The notes: generated from the letters alone by a model not told the origin. A stretch of DNA of 64,000 nt from Tetranychus cinnabarinus (GCA_022266195.1 WHVY01000004.1:6527501-6591500), one strand, 5' to 3'; numbered from the stretch's first letter, positions 1 through 14,200 are shown. Program-made: numbers and translations.

Positions 1-3000
1 TGATAATGGCATTTTACTAACAGCGGGTAAAGTTCGAGTCACATCTGATCCAAGGTTTTCAGTTATCCATCGTCCAGGTAACAACAATTTATCTTCAAAA
101 TAGCCATCTGAATTGCATGTTTATCAATGTCACTATAACAGATAATAGGTGATCTCAATCAATAAGGAAAAAAGCATATTTCACAAATAATTTGTAATTT
201 AGAAACATTTCTTGGGCTAAAAAGATTTAGTATCGATTTGTTTTGATCATAATGAGTATATTGATTAGCCTTAATGATATCATCCTAATGATATTGAAAA
301 TGATGAGAATACTAATTGCTAAAATAGACAGTATTTTTCCTCAAATTAGCTTTTCAATTGCAACTTTGAATCGCAAAAAAAGCATCTCCTTGGGACCTTT
401 TCATGTTTTCATTTTCCATTTTGTTGATTCAATTGATTAACAAAACATGGTTTTTAACTCTTTTATTGCTGCATTAATGTTGTCAGAAGTTGTTGGCCAA
501 TTTAATTTTGTCGATTTGATGATAATAATTTAATAATTTTTACAATTTCTGATAATTGAGAGATCAACTCTTCACCTCGATCTCATTGCCATTGGACATC
601 TATTGTCAAATGCGTTGTTTAACCTTGATTAACAACATTAACTTTTACCTTCATGATTATCACACAATTGAAACACTGTAATTAGCCTAAAGATTAATTG
701 TTATTAACCATGTTAACTCATTCAAATTGTCCGAAAGTGAATTAATTCAGTGCTATTGTTGTGCCTTACCTTTAATCTTCAATCAACAAATGGTTTACAG
801 TAACAGTGCGTTTTTTAGGTTACCGTTTATTGAATCTCATTGTAATCACATTGAAATGATTTTCCCATGATTTCCAACTGTCATAATTAATCATCATTTT
901 ACCAGTTCAATAATTGCATAAGCCAAAAATGAAATTCAAAAAGTAAACAAAATGATTCTAATCTGAAAATCTAAACTGACTAACATGGATATTCCCATGG
1001 AAATGTTAGCATTGTCAGACAAGGTTTTCATTTCCATGCAAATGTAATCTTCCTCTTCTTTTTTAGTTTTTTTCAATGACTACTCGTTCATATTTCATTT
1101 CATCTTTATGCATTTTTTCAGATGAAATCATACTATTATTATCAAACATTCCCATTATAATGTTAATAATCATCATTAAATTATTTACCTTGAAAAAAAA
1201 GATGAGACCAAACAAAAAAAAACTATGATTCTGATCACGAATAATAAAAGGTAAATAGATACTAAAATACAAGAGTAAGATTTAGTAAGATACAAACCAA
1301 TCGATTAACATTAGACACAAATAGATACTCATTGAAGTGAAGGTAAGCTTGATGTTCAATTAAGATTGATTAAAGCCAATTCATCATTGACCAATGTTAA
1401 TCAAATATCTATTAGATCAAACCTTTAAAATAGAGCCTTTCATTTAACCGATGAAAAAAGCAACCAGAAACCAGAATAAACATAAACCCAAAAAAATAGC
1501 AAAACAAAAAGGTAAACCCTTTCAATATTCATCTTAAATTAATCTTTAATTCATTTTTTCATTTACCTTTTTAATATTTTTGCTGCAGCATTTTTCATCA
1601 AGGCTTACAAGTTACTCCAAAATTAAAGGTTTCTCATCTCCATCTCATCTCCTTCAACATCTTACCTCACACCTTCTTTTTCCTCCTCATCTTTTCTCTC
1701 GTTTTTCGAGGTTTTCTTCCCCTTCTCATCTTTACTCTGACGTTTCTCTTCTCTCTTCTCTCTTCACTTTCTCTTCTCTTCTCTTTCATCTTCACTCTTA
1801 CTTTCATCATGATACTCTTTCTCAACTTTCACTTTCTATTTCCCGCTCTCAATTATCGCTATAATTGGTCCTCTCTTGATCATTTTTTCATCCAATCTCA
1901 AGGCTATTTTTTACTATTTGATAAAAGTTATTTCCATCATCATCATCGTCAGTCATTATCATCATTTCTTAACTTATTTCACATTTCAAACAATTTATCA
2001 ATAGGTTGACAAGAGCTTCTTTACCATGAAACCCTCAGGCTTTCCATTATTTTACCATTATTACATGTATTATTACAACTGATCGTTTCTCTGTACTTTC
2101 AGCTTTCTGTGATTGTTTATCTATTGAGCATCATTACCATTTGATTTGATTTACATTTTAAATCACATCTTTTCCTTTTCATTTGTCTCTTTCAATCTGA
2201 TCAAATTGCATGAACTGAATATTTTATTTAATTTGATTGAACCAAAAATGGTAGAATCAAAAGAGTAATGAACAACAAGAGCAAATTTTTCCACCAAGAA
2301 AGATGGAACAAAAATAAAGCAAAATTTTTGCCCAAACTACATTTACAATTGAATTTTGATTTTCGCTTAGCAACCAGAATAAGAGTGAAAAATCATTCAA
2401 TTGAATCTTCTATTGTTTGCTTTCAAATGTTCAGAAATTATGTTTAATTTATGTTAAGTTGAATTTTCTATTGGGTTAATTTTATAATGAAAACATGAAA
2501 AATCCCAACAAAGTTCCATTCATTTTTATTTGATTAAATATTTCCTAAGCCTTTCAACATTTCAAATTGATTACCTTTCTTCAGTATTACAATAGTAGGA
2601 ATAATCAAAAGTTAAATATATTGCTTGAGATGGTGAACATTTTTTTAATCAAATTGATGAGTTTGACAAAATTGTAGACAAGTTCATCGAAAGCTGTTGC
2701 TTTGAAAATCAATTGAATAGACTTGGCTGAATCGATTATAATCGCAAATATATCGCTTTACAAAGAACGGAGATAATACACTTGCACTGTTTAATTGTTG
2801 TTTAATTTTGAACACATTTCTCAGCTTGAATTATCACCTCTTTATAATGACTTCTTATGTAAAGTAATTTTCATAAAAATACCTTTCGATAAACTTGCCT
2901 GCAGCTGTTTTACAATTCGATAGGGTTAATGTTTTCAAATGTATTTCAAAAATTGAAAATGGCAAAAGCTAATTTAAGATAATTTTTTCTTTTCTTTCAT

Positions 3001-6000
3001 ATTTATGGATGCCAATCATCGCTATGGAATTGGAAAAATAAACATTATTCATCAATCAATCATGAACCATTATTCACATTGTATGGTAAATTATTGTCAA
3101 CTTTTTGTTTGGTTTCTTTTTGGATGTTATTACAGACGGTAATTTGTGGATTCTTAAAATTGAGAAAGTTTACCCAAGTGATTCAGGAATTTATGTTTGT
3201 GAAGTAAATTCAGAGCCACGAGTTAGGGTTGCTCGATTATTGAATGTATCACCATTTGATGGTTCAACTTCAGCAACATCTTCTGGATCATCCGGTAACA
3301 CCACTGCATCACCAGGAAGAAGTTTTGCTGATGTTGATCACAATTATACTGATTGCTGCATTGAAGAAGGTGTTCCGTCCATGTGTCATGGTTTCTGTCA
3401 ATTTCGTGGCCTCATATCAAACCGTGACCCTCCACAAGTCATTCATCGGTGCATCTCCTTTTTACCTTCAATAGCTAAATGTCTTGCCGATGGACGTAAC
3501 CACATGCCTTGCTGTAAGAGACAATCCATTCCATCCGTTTGCCAGCCCGTTTGCGTGGGTAACTTTACTTTGACCACAGTGACAGATCATTTTGCTTGCA
3601 TGGATTATGCAGCACCACTCTTAGCTTGTATTGCTGAAGGCGTTCTTACCTTACCACCTCAACCTAAAGAAGTTTCAGCTGAGCCAGTAAGTCCAACCGA
3701 GATATTGATTAAATGGTCTAAACCAGCTGCCAAGCAACAAACACTTGTGGATTGGTATCAAATTAATATAACACAACTTCACTCTTTTGATGAACTCGGT
3801 GTCACCGAATCAGCTTCAAATGATGGGTCAACAAGTGATGCTGATTCAACGTCATCTCCACCACCACCTTTGTACGGACTTCGTATAACAACCAAAATCA
3901 ATGGAACTCTTGATGAATTTAAAGCCACTAATTTAAAACCTTTCACCATGTATGAAATAACCATGTTAGCCATTAACAAATTTGGCACTAGTCTACCTTC
4001 AGCAACCGTAAGAACTTTAACGCTAAGTCCAGCCAAAAGTAAAGATAAGGAGCCATCGAAACCAGCTAGACCAGCACCTGAATTACCTGACATTAAAAAA
4101 TGTTGTGTTGATAATGGGCTTGTGCTTGACAGGTGTGTTGACATTTTATGTGATCCAGTTCGTGCTGATGAAGCAACAATTACTGACATCATGATTTGCG
4201 CTCCATGGGCTAATATAACTTTCAAATGTATGGCTTCTGGAATTGATCACACCGACTGTTGTAGAGAACGGGGAGTCTCATCTACTTGTCTACCTTTCTG
4301 TGAAGGTACCGTTAAACGCTTAGATTTCCGCCATTTCGTTTGTCTCGATCACATGTCATCTTATTCAAATTGTATCCTCGATTTCCATGGAGTCTTGTCA
4401 AGTCCACCAAGTGATTTTGCTGTTGCCTCGGTACACCATGATTGGGCTGTGCTCAAATGGTCCCCACCAAAGAGATTAGGTGAAACTATTTTGAAATACA
4501 ATATTCACTGGCGAGAGTCGTCTAAAGACGAAGTTACCAATTACAATGTTTCAATAGCTAAATCATCACCTTATTTGTTAGATGGTCTTAAACCTGGTTC
4601 AAGGTATGAAGTTTATGTTTCAGCAGAAAATAAATATGGTGCTAGTCGTGGATCAAGTCGAGTTATATTCTCAACACCGCCAATAGAGGAACCTGAACCT
4701 GAAGAAGAAATACCCAAAGCTTACAATGAAACTGCATGTTGTGCTCGAGCAGGAATGAAATCATCTTGTTTACCACTTTGTAATTATCAAATGAAAGTCT
4801 CTGATGTACTTGCACTAGCTCCTACTTGTACAGAGTCAATTTCAACCTTAGTTCGTTGTGGTGCTGGTGGTCGGAATCATATACCTTGTTGTAGACGTCG
4901 TGGAGTTGCTTTAGGTTGCCTTAATTTATGTGCTGGGCTCGTTGATGCTCCACCACTCTTACTTGCCTCTCGATGTGCAGAAGATTTGGGATCAATAATT
5001 CAGTGTATGGAAGAAGGATCAGAAATAATTCCACCAATGCCAACAGATTTCCATACGGTCTCAGTTAATCGTACCTCAGTTCATGTAGCTTGGGATATGA
5101 CTCCTGAACATAAGATGGATCATCTTAAATATCAAGTTCGTTATGTTAAAACAGATATGGCAGCTCCTTTGCACCCATTGGAACACACTTCATCTGTTAA
5201 TATTACTGGAACAACTGAAACCATTATCAAAGGATTAGAACCTGATTCAGTTTACTCTATGTATGTTGTTGCTCTAAATGATTTTGGAATTTCTTTGCCA
5301 TCACTTGTTTTGTTGATCAACACTACTGATGAGACTCACCCAGGTGCATCTGGTTTACCTAAATCAGCTACAGTTGGTCCTCCTCATGATATTGAAGTTT
5401 TGTTACAAACTGTTGATTCATTAACCTTCAAATGGTTACCTCCGTTGTACATTCAACCTGATCGAACTGTTAGTTATATTGTTTACTATCGAGCTGTTAA
5501 TGGTACGGAAGTTGAATTGTTACCTAAGGCAACTGAAAAATGGATTCGAGTAGAAACTAATTACAATTCAATGATTATCACAAATTTAACTTATAATACA
5601 CAATACGCCATCGGAATACAATCAAAAACCGATCGAAATGAAACCTCGGCTCTCAGTGAAATAGTACTTGTTTGGACTGATCCCGCAATTCCTGCATCAG
5701 TCAATTTACCTCTAATTATTCCTGCTGGGCCTGTTGTCGAAGGAACAAATATCACAATTTTGTGTGTTGCTATGGGAACACCAATGCCAGTCTTATCACT
5801 TTACGTAAATGGACAATTAAAACGACGTGAGGAACGTCGACATATCTCTTTCCAATTAGCTAATGTTGATCGTAATCTATCTTCAATCGGTTGTTATGCT
5901 GCAAATGGCTTCGGAAAAGATGCTCAATCAGCCCAATCAACTATTCAGGTTCTTGTTAGATGTGAGTAAAATTGAAATATTGTTGATTTCATTTCTTTTT

Positions 6001-9000
6001 AACAAATTTTTTCTTTCTTTCTACCATTTAGTCAAACCTAAAGCTGTGGCTACTCCATCAAGTGCATCCGCATATGAGTCTGGAACCGCCAAGCTTCAAT
6101 GTGAAGTAATGGGTAACCCACAACCAAGAGTTTATTGGTACAGAGAGTCAAAGAATCATGTTCAAGTCATTCAAGATGCAAATACTGTTTTCATTCAAAC
6201 TCCGCATATCATGGTAAGTTAGGAGATGATGGATCAAACGACCATTTAATGATTTTTGTTGTTGTTGAGGAATCTAGACAAGTTAAGATTCAAAAGCTGA
6301 CGTTTCAAGGAGATGAATTGCCTATTCCAATGATTACCTCAGATTCTTTCCAGGATTTTGATGCTCATTGTTCATGTTCAGTACCATTGTTATTGTTGTT
6401 TTTATTTTAATTCAAAGGTTTTATTGTATTGATAGGCTTCCTTTGTGAACCTTTATTGTTGCATAAGTGTGAAACTTAATCATGATTTTCAGGGTAAACT
6501 TAAATATCCAGGATAAGATCTAGCAATAAGTTTAATTTCCCTGAAAAAAACTGCCAAACTAGTGGAAAGTTAAATTCAAATTCTTGAGACTATTAATTGG
6601 CTTCCAACCTATTTATTGGCAATTTAACAATTTGACTTGTTTGCTAACCTTTTTTGCTTCGTTTTTTCAATCAATTGATTTTGTCTTAAATCACATCAGC
6701 TTAGATTGGCAAATAAATTGCTTTCAATTTCTATAATTTTAATCAGTTCACCAGCCAACTTGTTAGTTAATTGCCAATTTGTGTTTTTGATACTAATCTT
6801 GTTTACGAAATATACTAATTGTTCAGTTGATTTTACTCCTAATTTTGTCACCTACTTTTTGCATCAAGTTTAGGTTGAGTCTCAAATTTCCTTGCATTTA
6901 GATTTTTGAAACTGATTTTCACCAATTTGTCTACTCAAATTACTCTGATCAGAATCAATGTTTTTTCTTGCATCAACATTGTATTGTTATGGAAAGGATT
7001 GTGAACTTACTGATTACAAAATGAATGATTAGTATCTTGAATAGTTTGACATATTTCTTGACTATTGTAACATTTTTTCTGATTTTATATTCAGTTTTTT
7101 TTATGCTTTTTACGCTTTCAAATGGTTGTCAATTATAATGGAGAAGACGGTTTAATACAAATGTTGATAGTCATGTTTAAAGGGAATTATGATTTTCATG
7201 GTTAAATTGATAAAAAATTTATTATCCAGAAGAGAAGTTTAATAACGACTCTGATTTTGATTATTTAATGGTAACTGATTGTGATGAATACCGATTGCTG
7301 GTAATGATTATGATTATAATGATTATGACGACGATTACCATTCAATACTCAATTGTTTAGTAAACAATTTTTAATTTACAGTTCAAAATCAAACCATTCG
7401 TTTGTTGAATAACCACAACAAAATGTAATGATGTACTCAAACTCAGTTAATCGTGAACAAAAAAAGTTCTTTTGATTACGTTTTTTCCCCTTGAATTTCC
7501 TTCTTTACAATTTAAATGAAACTACTGTCATCCTGAGGTCATTGATTTGTGAAATATTGTTAAATTAACTCTCAGGCCCAGATTCAACAACAATCAAACG
7601 ATTAGGTGAATCTTAATATAACTTGAAAAAATCAATCTAATTTCTATTGTCACAGTGTATGAAACAAATGGTTGACTCTTAATGGTGATAGTTTAAGATT
7701 CCTTATGAGAATCAGAATAAGAATAGATTTGAACGCAACTTAATGATTAAATAATCATTAACTCAGTTAATCAGTTATAAAACGAGACGTGAGGGCAATA
7801 TTCAGTAGATCTAATTGGTTAAATTTTTTGGTCGCACTTGTTGAGGTAAAAAAGTAAAGTCAATTTGATTTAGTTAACCAGATCAACCAGATAAATGATT
7901 TAAAGCACTAATCATGTTATAACAATTAACAGTTTGTACAAAAACATGAATGTACAATAAATCATGAACAAATACGAGCATTTTTGAGTGTAAATTTAAA
8001 TTGGGCTAATATCTCACAAATTGTTACACACTTAGAAGTGAAAGTAAAGAAACTGATTAGAATTGCTATTAATTATGAAAAACGGAATAGATTAACCGTA
8101 AAAATCCTTTTCTCTAATGTTATATTTTCATTCCTTTATTACTGCTATTATTTACAATTCTTTGAGTCATCAGCTAATCACACTAACCACCAATTTCCTC
8201 AATTGAAATTATAGCCATCTTCTGGTGAACAAATCGTTTGCTTGATTGCTTCTCTATAGTCTTAATTGTAATTGTTGACATGTCTCTTTCTCTTAAATGT
8301 GTTTTTTTCCCAAACAACTTTCCATTTCAATTAATTGTGAATTCCTGCTGAAAATCTTTTGATTGTTTTCTGGTTAAATCGAACATTAATGATAATTGCT
8401 ATTTTTTTCTTCCCTTTCAATTAGCAACCATTTACCTGGATATCAACGCTGTTAATTAAACATTCATCCAAGGCTCATGCTGGCAACTATTTATGTTCAG
8501 CTGAAAATGACTATGGTCAGAGTCAAGCAACCATTTCTCTTCAGATTAATGACAGTAAACCAAATGCAACAAGTGCATTAGGTGAGTTTTGAAAATTATC
8601 TAAGTGTTGCTGGTTAAGTTCAGAAAGACGATAAATCTAACTCTTGAATTCATTTTTTTTCTAGCCTGTTGTAAGGAACAAGGAGTTTCCAAGGAATGTC
8701 TTCCAGCCTGTACCTTTGATGTTGATATTGAATCAGCTAAAAAGATACCCCAATGTATATTTGATTTAGATAAATTAATGGCCTGTGCAGCAGGTAAGAA
8801 GAACGCCCAAATGTTGATTTATGCTTTTTTAACTAATGATAGCAACCATGTAAAATTGGATAAAATTTAGCAGAACTAACAAATGAAATCATTACACTTT
8901 TGATGTTCGATGATAAATAATTAATCATCTTTGTTCTCTCCATTTTTTTCTCAGATGGAAGTGACCATCGTCAATGTTGTAAACGTAAAAATGTTCCATT

Positions 9001-9673
9001 GGCTTGTCTTCGTTGGTGCGCTGGTTTGAGAGTTCCTGCTCCTTGGCCTTGTTTGATCTCATCATCTACTGATATCGTTTCATGTTTCGAGGAGGGTAAA
9101 GTACTTCTCCCAGGTCCACCTCGAGATGTTCGAGTTCAAAAAGTAATTGACTCAAACAGAGTTATCGTTAAATGGGATGAACCAGAAAAGAACCCGGAAT
9201 TAGTCCAATACTACAGAATTCTTTGGAGACCAATCGGTTCAAGAGATCTTATTCGTAATCAAACAACTCAGCCCTTCTTTGAATTGGAAGGTCTTGATTC
9301 TACAAAGATGTATGAATTTGTAGTTAAAGCAGGCAATCATCATGGGCTCTCAGTTTTCACTGACCCAGTAGTTATATCAATGAGGGAATCGGTGGAAGCA
9401 TCAATTGGAAATCGACTGTTGAAAATATTCTTCTCCTTTGCTCTATTCGCTGTTTTCATGGTACTCCTTATTGGCGGTATACTTTATGGATATAAAAATC
9501 ATTATTTAAAGCGTAAACCATCGGGAAGCGGAGTTTCCTTTGAAAATCCTTCTTACATGAAAGACGGTGGAACAGTGCAGATTCATGATAATGGCAATAA
9601 TTCCCATGTCAATGGAAATGGAACTATGGTTGACAATAATCGCAACAAAAGTCAAATAGAAACGCCAAGCTAA
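1..9673 (+). CDS. IGDB-type receptor: DB/FN3/Ig type I membrane protein (5' partial)
   Basis: Exons as read: <1-77, 3136-5961, 6032-6213, 8425-8581, 8665-8793, 8955-9673, all with GT-AG borders and matching phases (1,1,0,1,1). This gives 1362 residues to the stop with no frameshift. Approximate order, counted from the window edge: end of an Ig domain (1-90), DB module with CC...C...C pairs (99-195), FN3 (198-320), DB (347-443), FN3 (447-540), DB (559-655), FN3 (659-757), FN3 (774-875), Ig (877-968), Ig (969-1082), DB (1083-1180), FN3, transmembrane helix (about 1278-1303) and a 59-residue tail. The tail carries FENPSY, an NPxY-type adaptor or endocytosis motif. Alternating DB, FN3 and Ig domains are typical of the nematode/arthropod IGDB family, thought to be cell-surface adhesion or receptor proteins; the ligand is unknown. 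The N-terminus and signal peptide lie left of the window. The 2.8-kb second exon is the source of the broken copy at 38-39.3 kb. Confidence 0.9.
78..3135 (+). other. Intron of the IGDB-type gene
   Basis: This is a 3.06-kb intron between a gtaaca donor and a ttacag acceptor, phase 1. It is AT-rich and non-coding. About 1640-1800 is a polypyrimidine stretch made mostly of CTT/TCTC units, which explains the Ser/Leu/Phe-rich open frame across it. The last 200 bases (about 2930-3060) recur in inverted orientation near 39.2-39.3 kb, so the copy there came from genomic DNA rather than mRNA. Confidence 0.75.
6214..8424 (+). other. Intron of the IGDB-type gene inside an Ig domain
   Basis: This 2.2-kb phase-0 intron (gtaagt donor, ttag acceptor) splits the second complete Ig domain between its front half (6032-6213) and the half carrying the second Ig cysteine in NYLCSAEN (8425-8581). 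It is AT-rich, with no coding exon or RNA gene that I can recognise. A GCCATCTTCTGG sequence near 8213-8224 resembles the reverse complement of the CTCF core, but weakly. Confidence 0.7.
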
Positions 9674-10237
9674 GCGTTTCTTTTGCCACCTACTCTTTTC
9701 CACACCTTTGAGAAATGTTGAATAGATGCAACACATTATAATTAAAAAGTCAAAAGATGAAGACAAGGACTGCGGAGACAATGTTGAAAAATCATTGTGA
9801 ATTTTCAACAGAATTGAGATAATAAATGATTTTTGAGAGACAAAAGTGACTTTGCAAAAGTATGGCGTGGTGAAAACAATCAAAATAATGAATAAACCCT
9901 AAATGATTGTTCCTTAAAAGTGTTGGACTATTCCATAAATTAAAAAACACTGCTCAAGGTTTTTTGCTAACAATGATAGTTTCTATCTGTGGGCAAGTTA
10001 ATTATGAAAAAAGACAAAAATGTAATGAAAAATACGCTTTAGCGACTGTGATTGACTGTTTACAGTTATCCTAACATGTTGATTGTAAATAAAAAATTTA
10101 TTTCCACCAATCTTTTGAATTTTGTTAAAATGCTTTGAGCTTTCTTTTATGTGGTTAGAAGAAAATAATAAATACAATAATGATGAATAAATAGCTGAAA
10201 TGTATTATAAAACGAATAAAAACACTTTTATAAATGA
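9674..10237. promoter_or_regulatory. Convergent 3' region with palindromic poly(A) signal
   Basis: This 564-bp gap separates the stop codons of two convergent genes. At 10088-10102 an AATAAA (plus strand, 10088-10093) is followed four bases later by TTTATT (10097-10102), which is AATAAA on the minus strand. The minus signal lies about 135 nt past the SKA1 stop; the plus signal lies about 415 nt past the IGDB stop. Other AATAAA-like sites occur near 9820 and 9889. Bidirectional use is inferred from position. Confidence 0.5.
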
Positions 10238-11248
10238 CTAAGGTTTAACGAGTGCATATCGTATCAATTTGCCAGGACCTCTGATTTCTTTGACTCTCTT
10301 ACAATGTCTCAGGCAAGTTAAAACAATTTTTGTGGTGTTAGTTTCTTTGAGATTACTATATAACTTAAGATCATCGGTAGTACAAAACAATTGCCCCGAA
10401 GTTTCAGCATTTTCTTGAGATTTATAGAGTTGAGCTCGTTTCATTTCTTCATCACTGTGACGAGAGCTATGCGTTGCTAACAGTTGGTACTTAGCGGTAA
10501 TTGTTTCCATGAAAGATACTAATCCTTGGTTTAGTGATGAATGGGTGATCCTTCCTCTCATATATTGCGGGATATCATCAAATTCATATTTACTAATAGG
10601 TTCAACTATCGGAATATCTCTAGATTTATTGGACTTGTATTCAGTTGCAACGGGATGTTTGGCCTTGTTTGTATCATTTCCAGAGGGTTTTTTGATTCGA
10701 TTATCCTCTTTTCTTACTGATTTAACATTTGCTTTGGTTACCGGTTGATGGATCATAGATTGAGACTGCACCTTGGGATTTGGAAGAGTATTTGTTTCTT
10801 TGATTTCACGCGCTGTTTTTATATTTCTTCTGAATGAAGCCAGATGTTCACAGTGATCTTGGATACAATCAAATTTCTTCATTATTGAGTCCTTCTGGTT
10901 TAAAAGATCACCCTTTTGCCGGTCCAACTCAGTATCCACAATATTTAACATCTCTTCCATCTCCTGAACAATAGCTATGTAGTAATAAAAAACAAGAGTC
11001 GTTTTAAAACTTGATTGTAGATTGATATCAAAGCACATAGTACCAAAAACTTAGAATTAAATAAATGACGGAAAAAAAGATTACTTACCAGAGAGATAAG
11101 AAAGTTTGGGTAAATTTTCGTTAACTCCATTATTCTCACTATTACAAGTCTCCAACTTACACACTTTAACTAACGGTATCAAATCATTGATGAGATCAAT
11201 TTTTTCATCGAAATGTGTAAAAACAGTATGAAAATCGGTAGAGTTCAT
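10238..11248 (-). CDS. SKA1: SKA1 homologue, spindle and kinetochore-associated protein 1
   Basis: Two exons on the minus strand: 11248-11089 (160 nt) and 10974-10238 (737 nt). They are joined across a 114-nt phase-1 intron with gtaagt donor and acatag acceptor, giving 298 residues. Residues about 1-100 are predicted helical or coiled coil, as expected for assembly with SKA2 and SKA3. Next comes a basic, Ser/Lys-rich linker. Residues about 182-298 match the SKA1 winged-helix microtubule-binding domain: YEFDDIPQYMRGR at its start and LRHCKRVKEIRGPG...RY at its end. The latter keeps the basic residues used for microtubule contact in the family. The protein would help hold kinetochores on spindle microtubules in mitosis. 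Human SKA1 is 255 residues; the extra length is mostly in the linker. The start was chosen because it is the only ATG giving a phase-matched first exon. Confidence 0.87.
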
Positions 11249-14200
11249 AGTCTTAAATTAAACCAATCAACAATAATAACAGAGATTGATAAAAAATCAA
11301 TAAAACTGAAACTCAAAAAGTTTGATGACCAAACTTAGCTTCATAGCAACAGTAACTATAGTAACTCACCAGTCAACCTAGCAGTCTCAAGCCGGTTAAT
11401 TCAAATATACAGTTACGTTAAATAAAAAATGATAAAAACGGAAAATAAATCGACATTAAAGAATCAATAAATGATTAATTCCAAAACAAAATCCGACGAA
11501 AGAAAAGCTCAAACACCAGGCAAAATTTCAATGCAATAAAGTCTTTAATTATAATTGAATCCTACAATTACAATCCAAAGTCTAGCCTAACCATTGGCTG
11601 ATAAAATCCAATAAAGGTACAAAATGTACATCATGGTTGTTGTTTGTGAACAAATAACAATCAGTAAAACACAAACAGCTATTTGAGTTGATCAGTGAAA
11701 CAATCTGACCTTTCAATAAACACGATATCACACAATTAAACATTGAAACGTGAGGATTATCAAGACCAATGAAACAATACAAAATGTAAACAAATGTAAA
11801 AAAGTGGAAATAGCAAGTTAAGATTTTTGCTAAATAACAGTAAAGTTCAGTTGAAACAATAGATTTAAAGATTAGTAATAAGAAACTAATAACAGACCAT
11901 TTTGTTGATGAAAATAAAAATATAAACAGGTTAATCAAAACTCACGATGATCTAATTATCCCTATTTTAGCAGCAAGTCTTCCTTGAACCAATTCAATAA
12001 AGATGTTACTTTTGATCATAATGGTTACCCATAAACAAGCAACATGTTTCCAGATTCATCAGTTTCAATGGGCAAGTTACCGGTGAAAAGTGAAAGGTAC
12101 TGATGATCCAATTTCAAATGTCCGAAGAGATTTATGCCTTTAATTACCACAATCTTAACATTTGAATGAAAGTGATTCTCTTAAGATTAGACTTTAATGA
12201 TCAACTTGTTCATCAATATTACTATCGTAAGTGACCATCAAAATGATGGCAATAGTCATTATCTTATTGGTTGGCTTCTTGGTTTATCCATTGATTAACC
12301 CATCTAACTTGTCAATTTGTATGAAGGTAAAATGATTTGTCTAATTATTATTAATATCATTTATAATTATCTTCTACCAATATTAGAATTATTATTTATA
12401 ATCGAGTCTTCCTTTAATAATAGAATCAATGCGAGTGTAAAAAATTTACATTCAACAATGAAATGGTCTTGTTTTCCGGCAAATAACATTTCCAATTGGC
12501 AACTGTAGGTTGAAATGTTGAAACAAACTCACATTGTTTAACCACTATTAATATCATAACTATTGATACAGTTAATAACATTAGTCCCTGTCGATTAATA
12601 TTTTTTGATAATCAACAATTTAAATTGAGTGGCAGCAAAAGGTTTAAGATAAAATTAGATTGAACAATAAATAATAAAAGAGAAAGGTTGAAAGGCAGAT
12701 TTGAAAAAAAAGTTGATTGAAAGGTTAAACCGTATTATCAATAATATTAGGTTTTGTATATCAAAAAATGTCTTCCCAACCATAATTAATAACAATGATG
12801 ATGATAATTATGATCTTATGAATGGAAAAGGATGAAATGATGAGACGATGAAGAAGCATGAAATAAACAAAATTAAGTTAACCATCATTAAGATGCACAT
12901 TATAAAGAAATAAAAAAAAACCTTTTCTTGGGTTTTCAATTTCAACCTAAACCTCTGTGAGTTTAGCCCTTTGTTTGATTATAAGTAGATGGCAGCATTG
13001 AAAAAGCAATGGACGTTAATAAAAAGTGACTTAAAAGTGGACAATTTTCACAATTGTAATCAAATTCAGTGTTTTATCATTGTTTTAATTTATTTTGTAC
13101 TAATCAGTGTTTCCATTGTTTGATAATCAGTTCCGTGTGATCATTGCATAACTCAACAGAACCAGTAGAGACACAATAAAGATCACTATAAAGATCAGTA
13201 AAAGATGAACACATTTTGAGTGGAGACTTTTTTTGTTTTGTTTATTGCCTTTCATTCGCATTAATTCATTGGCCTAACCAACATTTTTGGTTCCTTCCAG
13301 TTTTAGGTCATTACAATCAACATATAATCTTCATTATTAATAACAATGTTTATCCCAATTTGTGTCGCTTAAAGCTTCCTTGATCAAATCAATATTCAAA
13401 TGATTCCATTCAATTGATCCCTTCGCCGATATTAATCTGGTTAAATGATCTGGTCACTTTGATTTTCTTATTTTCCCCGTTCTGTTTACAATTAAAAAAA
13501 GGTTTTTTGTCTTGATTAGCTCATTTGAATAATCACATTTAATCCACAGTTAATTTCAACCTCTCCCAACAGTTAAAACCTCAATTCAACCTAATCTCTC
13601 CTATCAACCAACAACAACAGCAACATTCACTTGTCATTCAAATTATCTTTCATTTCCCTGTATTTTTCATTCTTTCTCATCATCATCATTATCACCACAA
13701 TCATAATCATCAGTCTCAACATCATCAGAATCATCTTATTGAATCAATTACAGCGTCTTCTGCAGTGATCTAATCAATAGACAACCTTTTCAGAAGCTTG
13801 CTACCAATTATCTTAATCTTTATCCATATTAAGCACTAACAGTTGTCCAGTATTACCTTTGACTATCCCTTTTGACCCTGATTTGATTACTGGTTACTTA
13901 ATCAGTTACGATTAATCTATTCATTAACCATTGAATTTTAATCATTTCATGTAAATTGTGAGTTTTGTTGTTTACCCGATTCACATTATCATTGTTAAGG
14001 TTAACAACAGAACGTAAAAGGTTGACAACATTTTTACCTTTTTATTTGTTTCGTTTTATTGTTTAATGTTTTTTTATTATTATTTCATCTTCATCATTTC
14101 ATTATTACAATCCAATCAGTTAAATCAATTTCACTTTGATACATATTAATCAATTACAAATCATGGATTAATTGTTACGATTCCGGGTTGCACTTAGCCT

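Noticed and set aside
1580..1864. 94-codon Ser/Phe/Leu-rich ORF
   Set aside because: Translation of a polypyrimidine tract inside the IGDB intron.
3779..4225. 148-codon minus-strand ORF
   Set aside because: Antisense shadow of the large IGDB exon.
11582..11938. 118-codon hydrophobic, cysteine-containing minus-strand ORF
   Set aside because: It has no ATG near the start, no splice context and no recognisable motif. The composition is as expected from AT-rich DNA.
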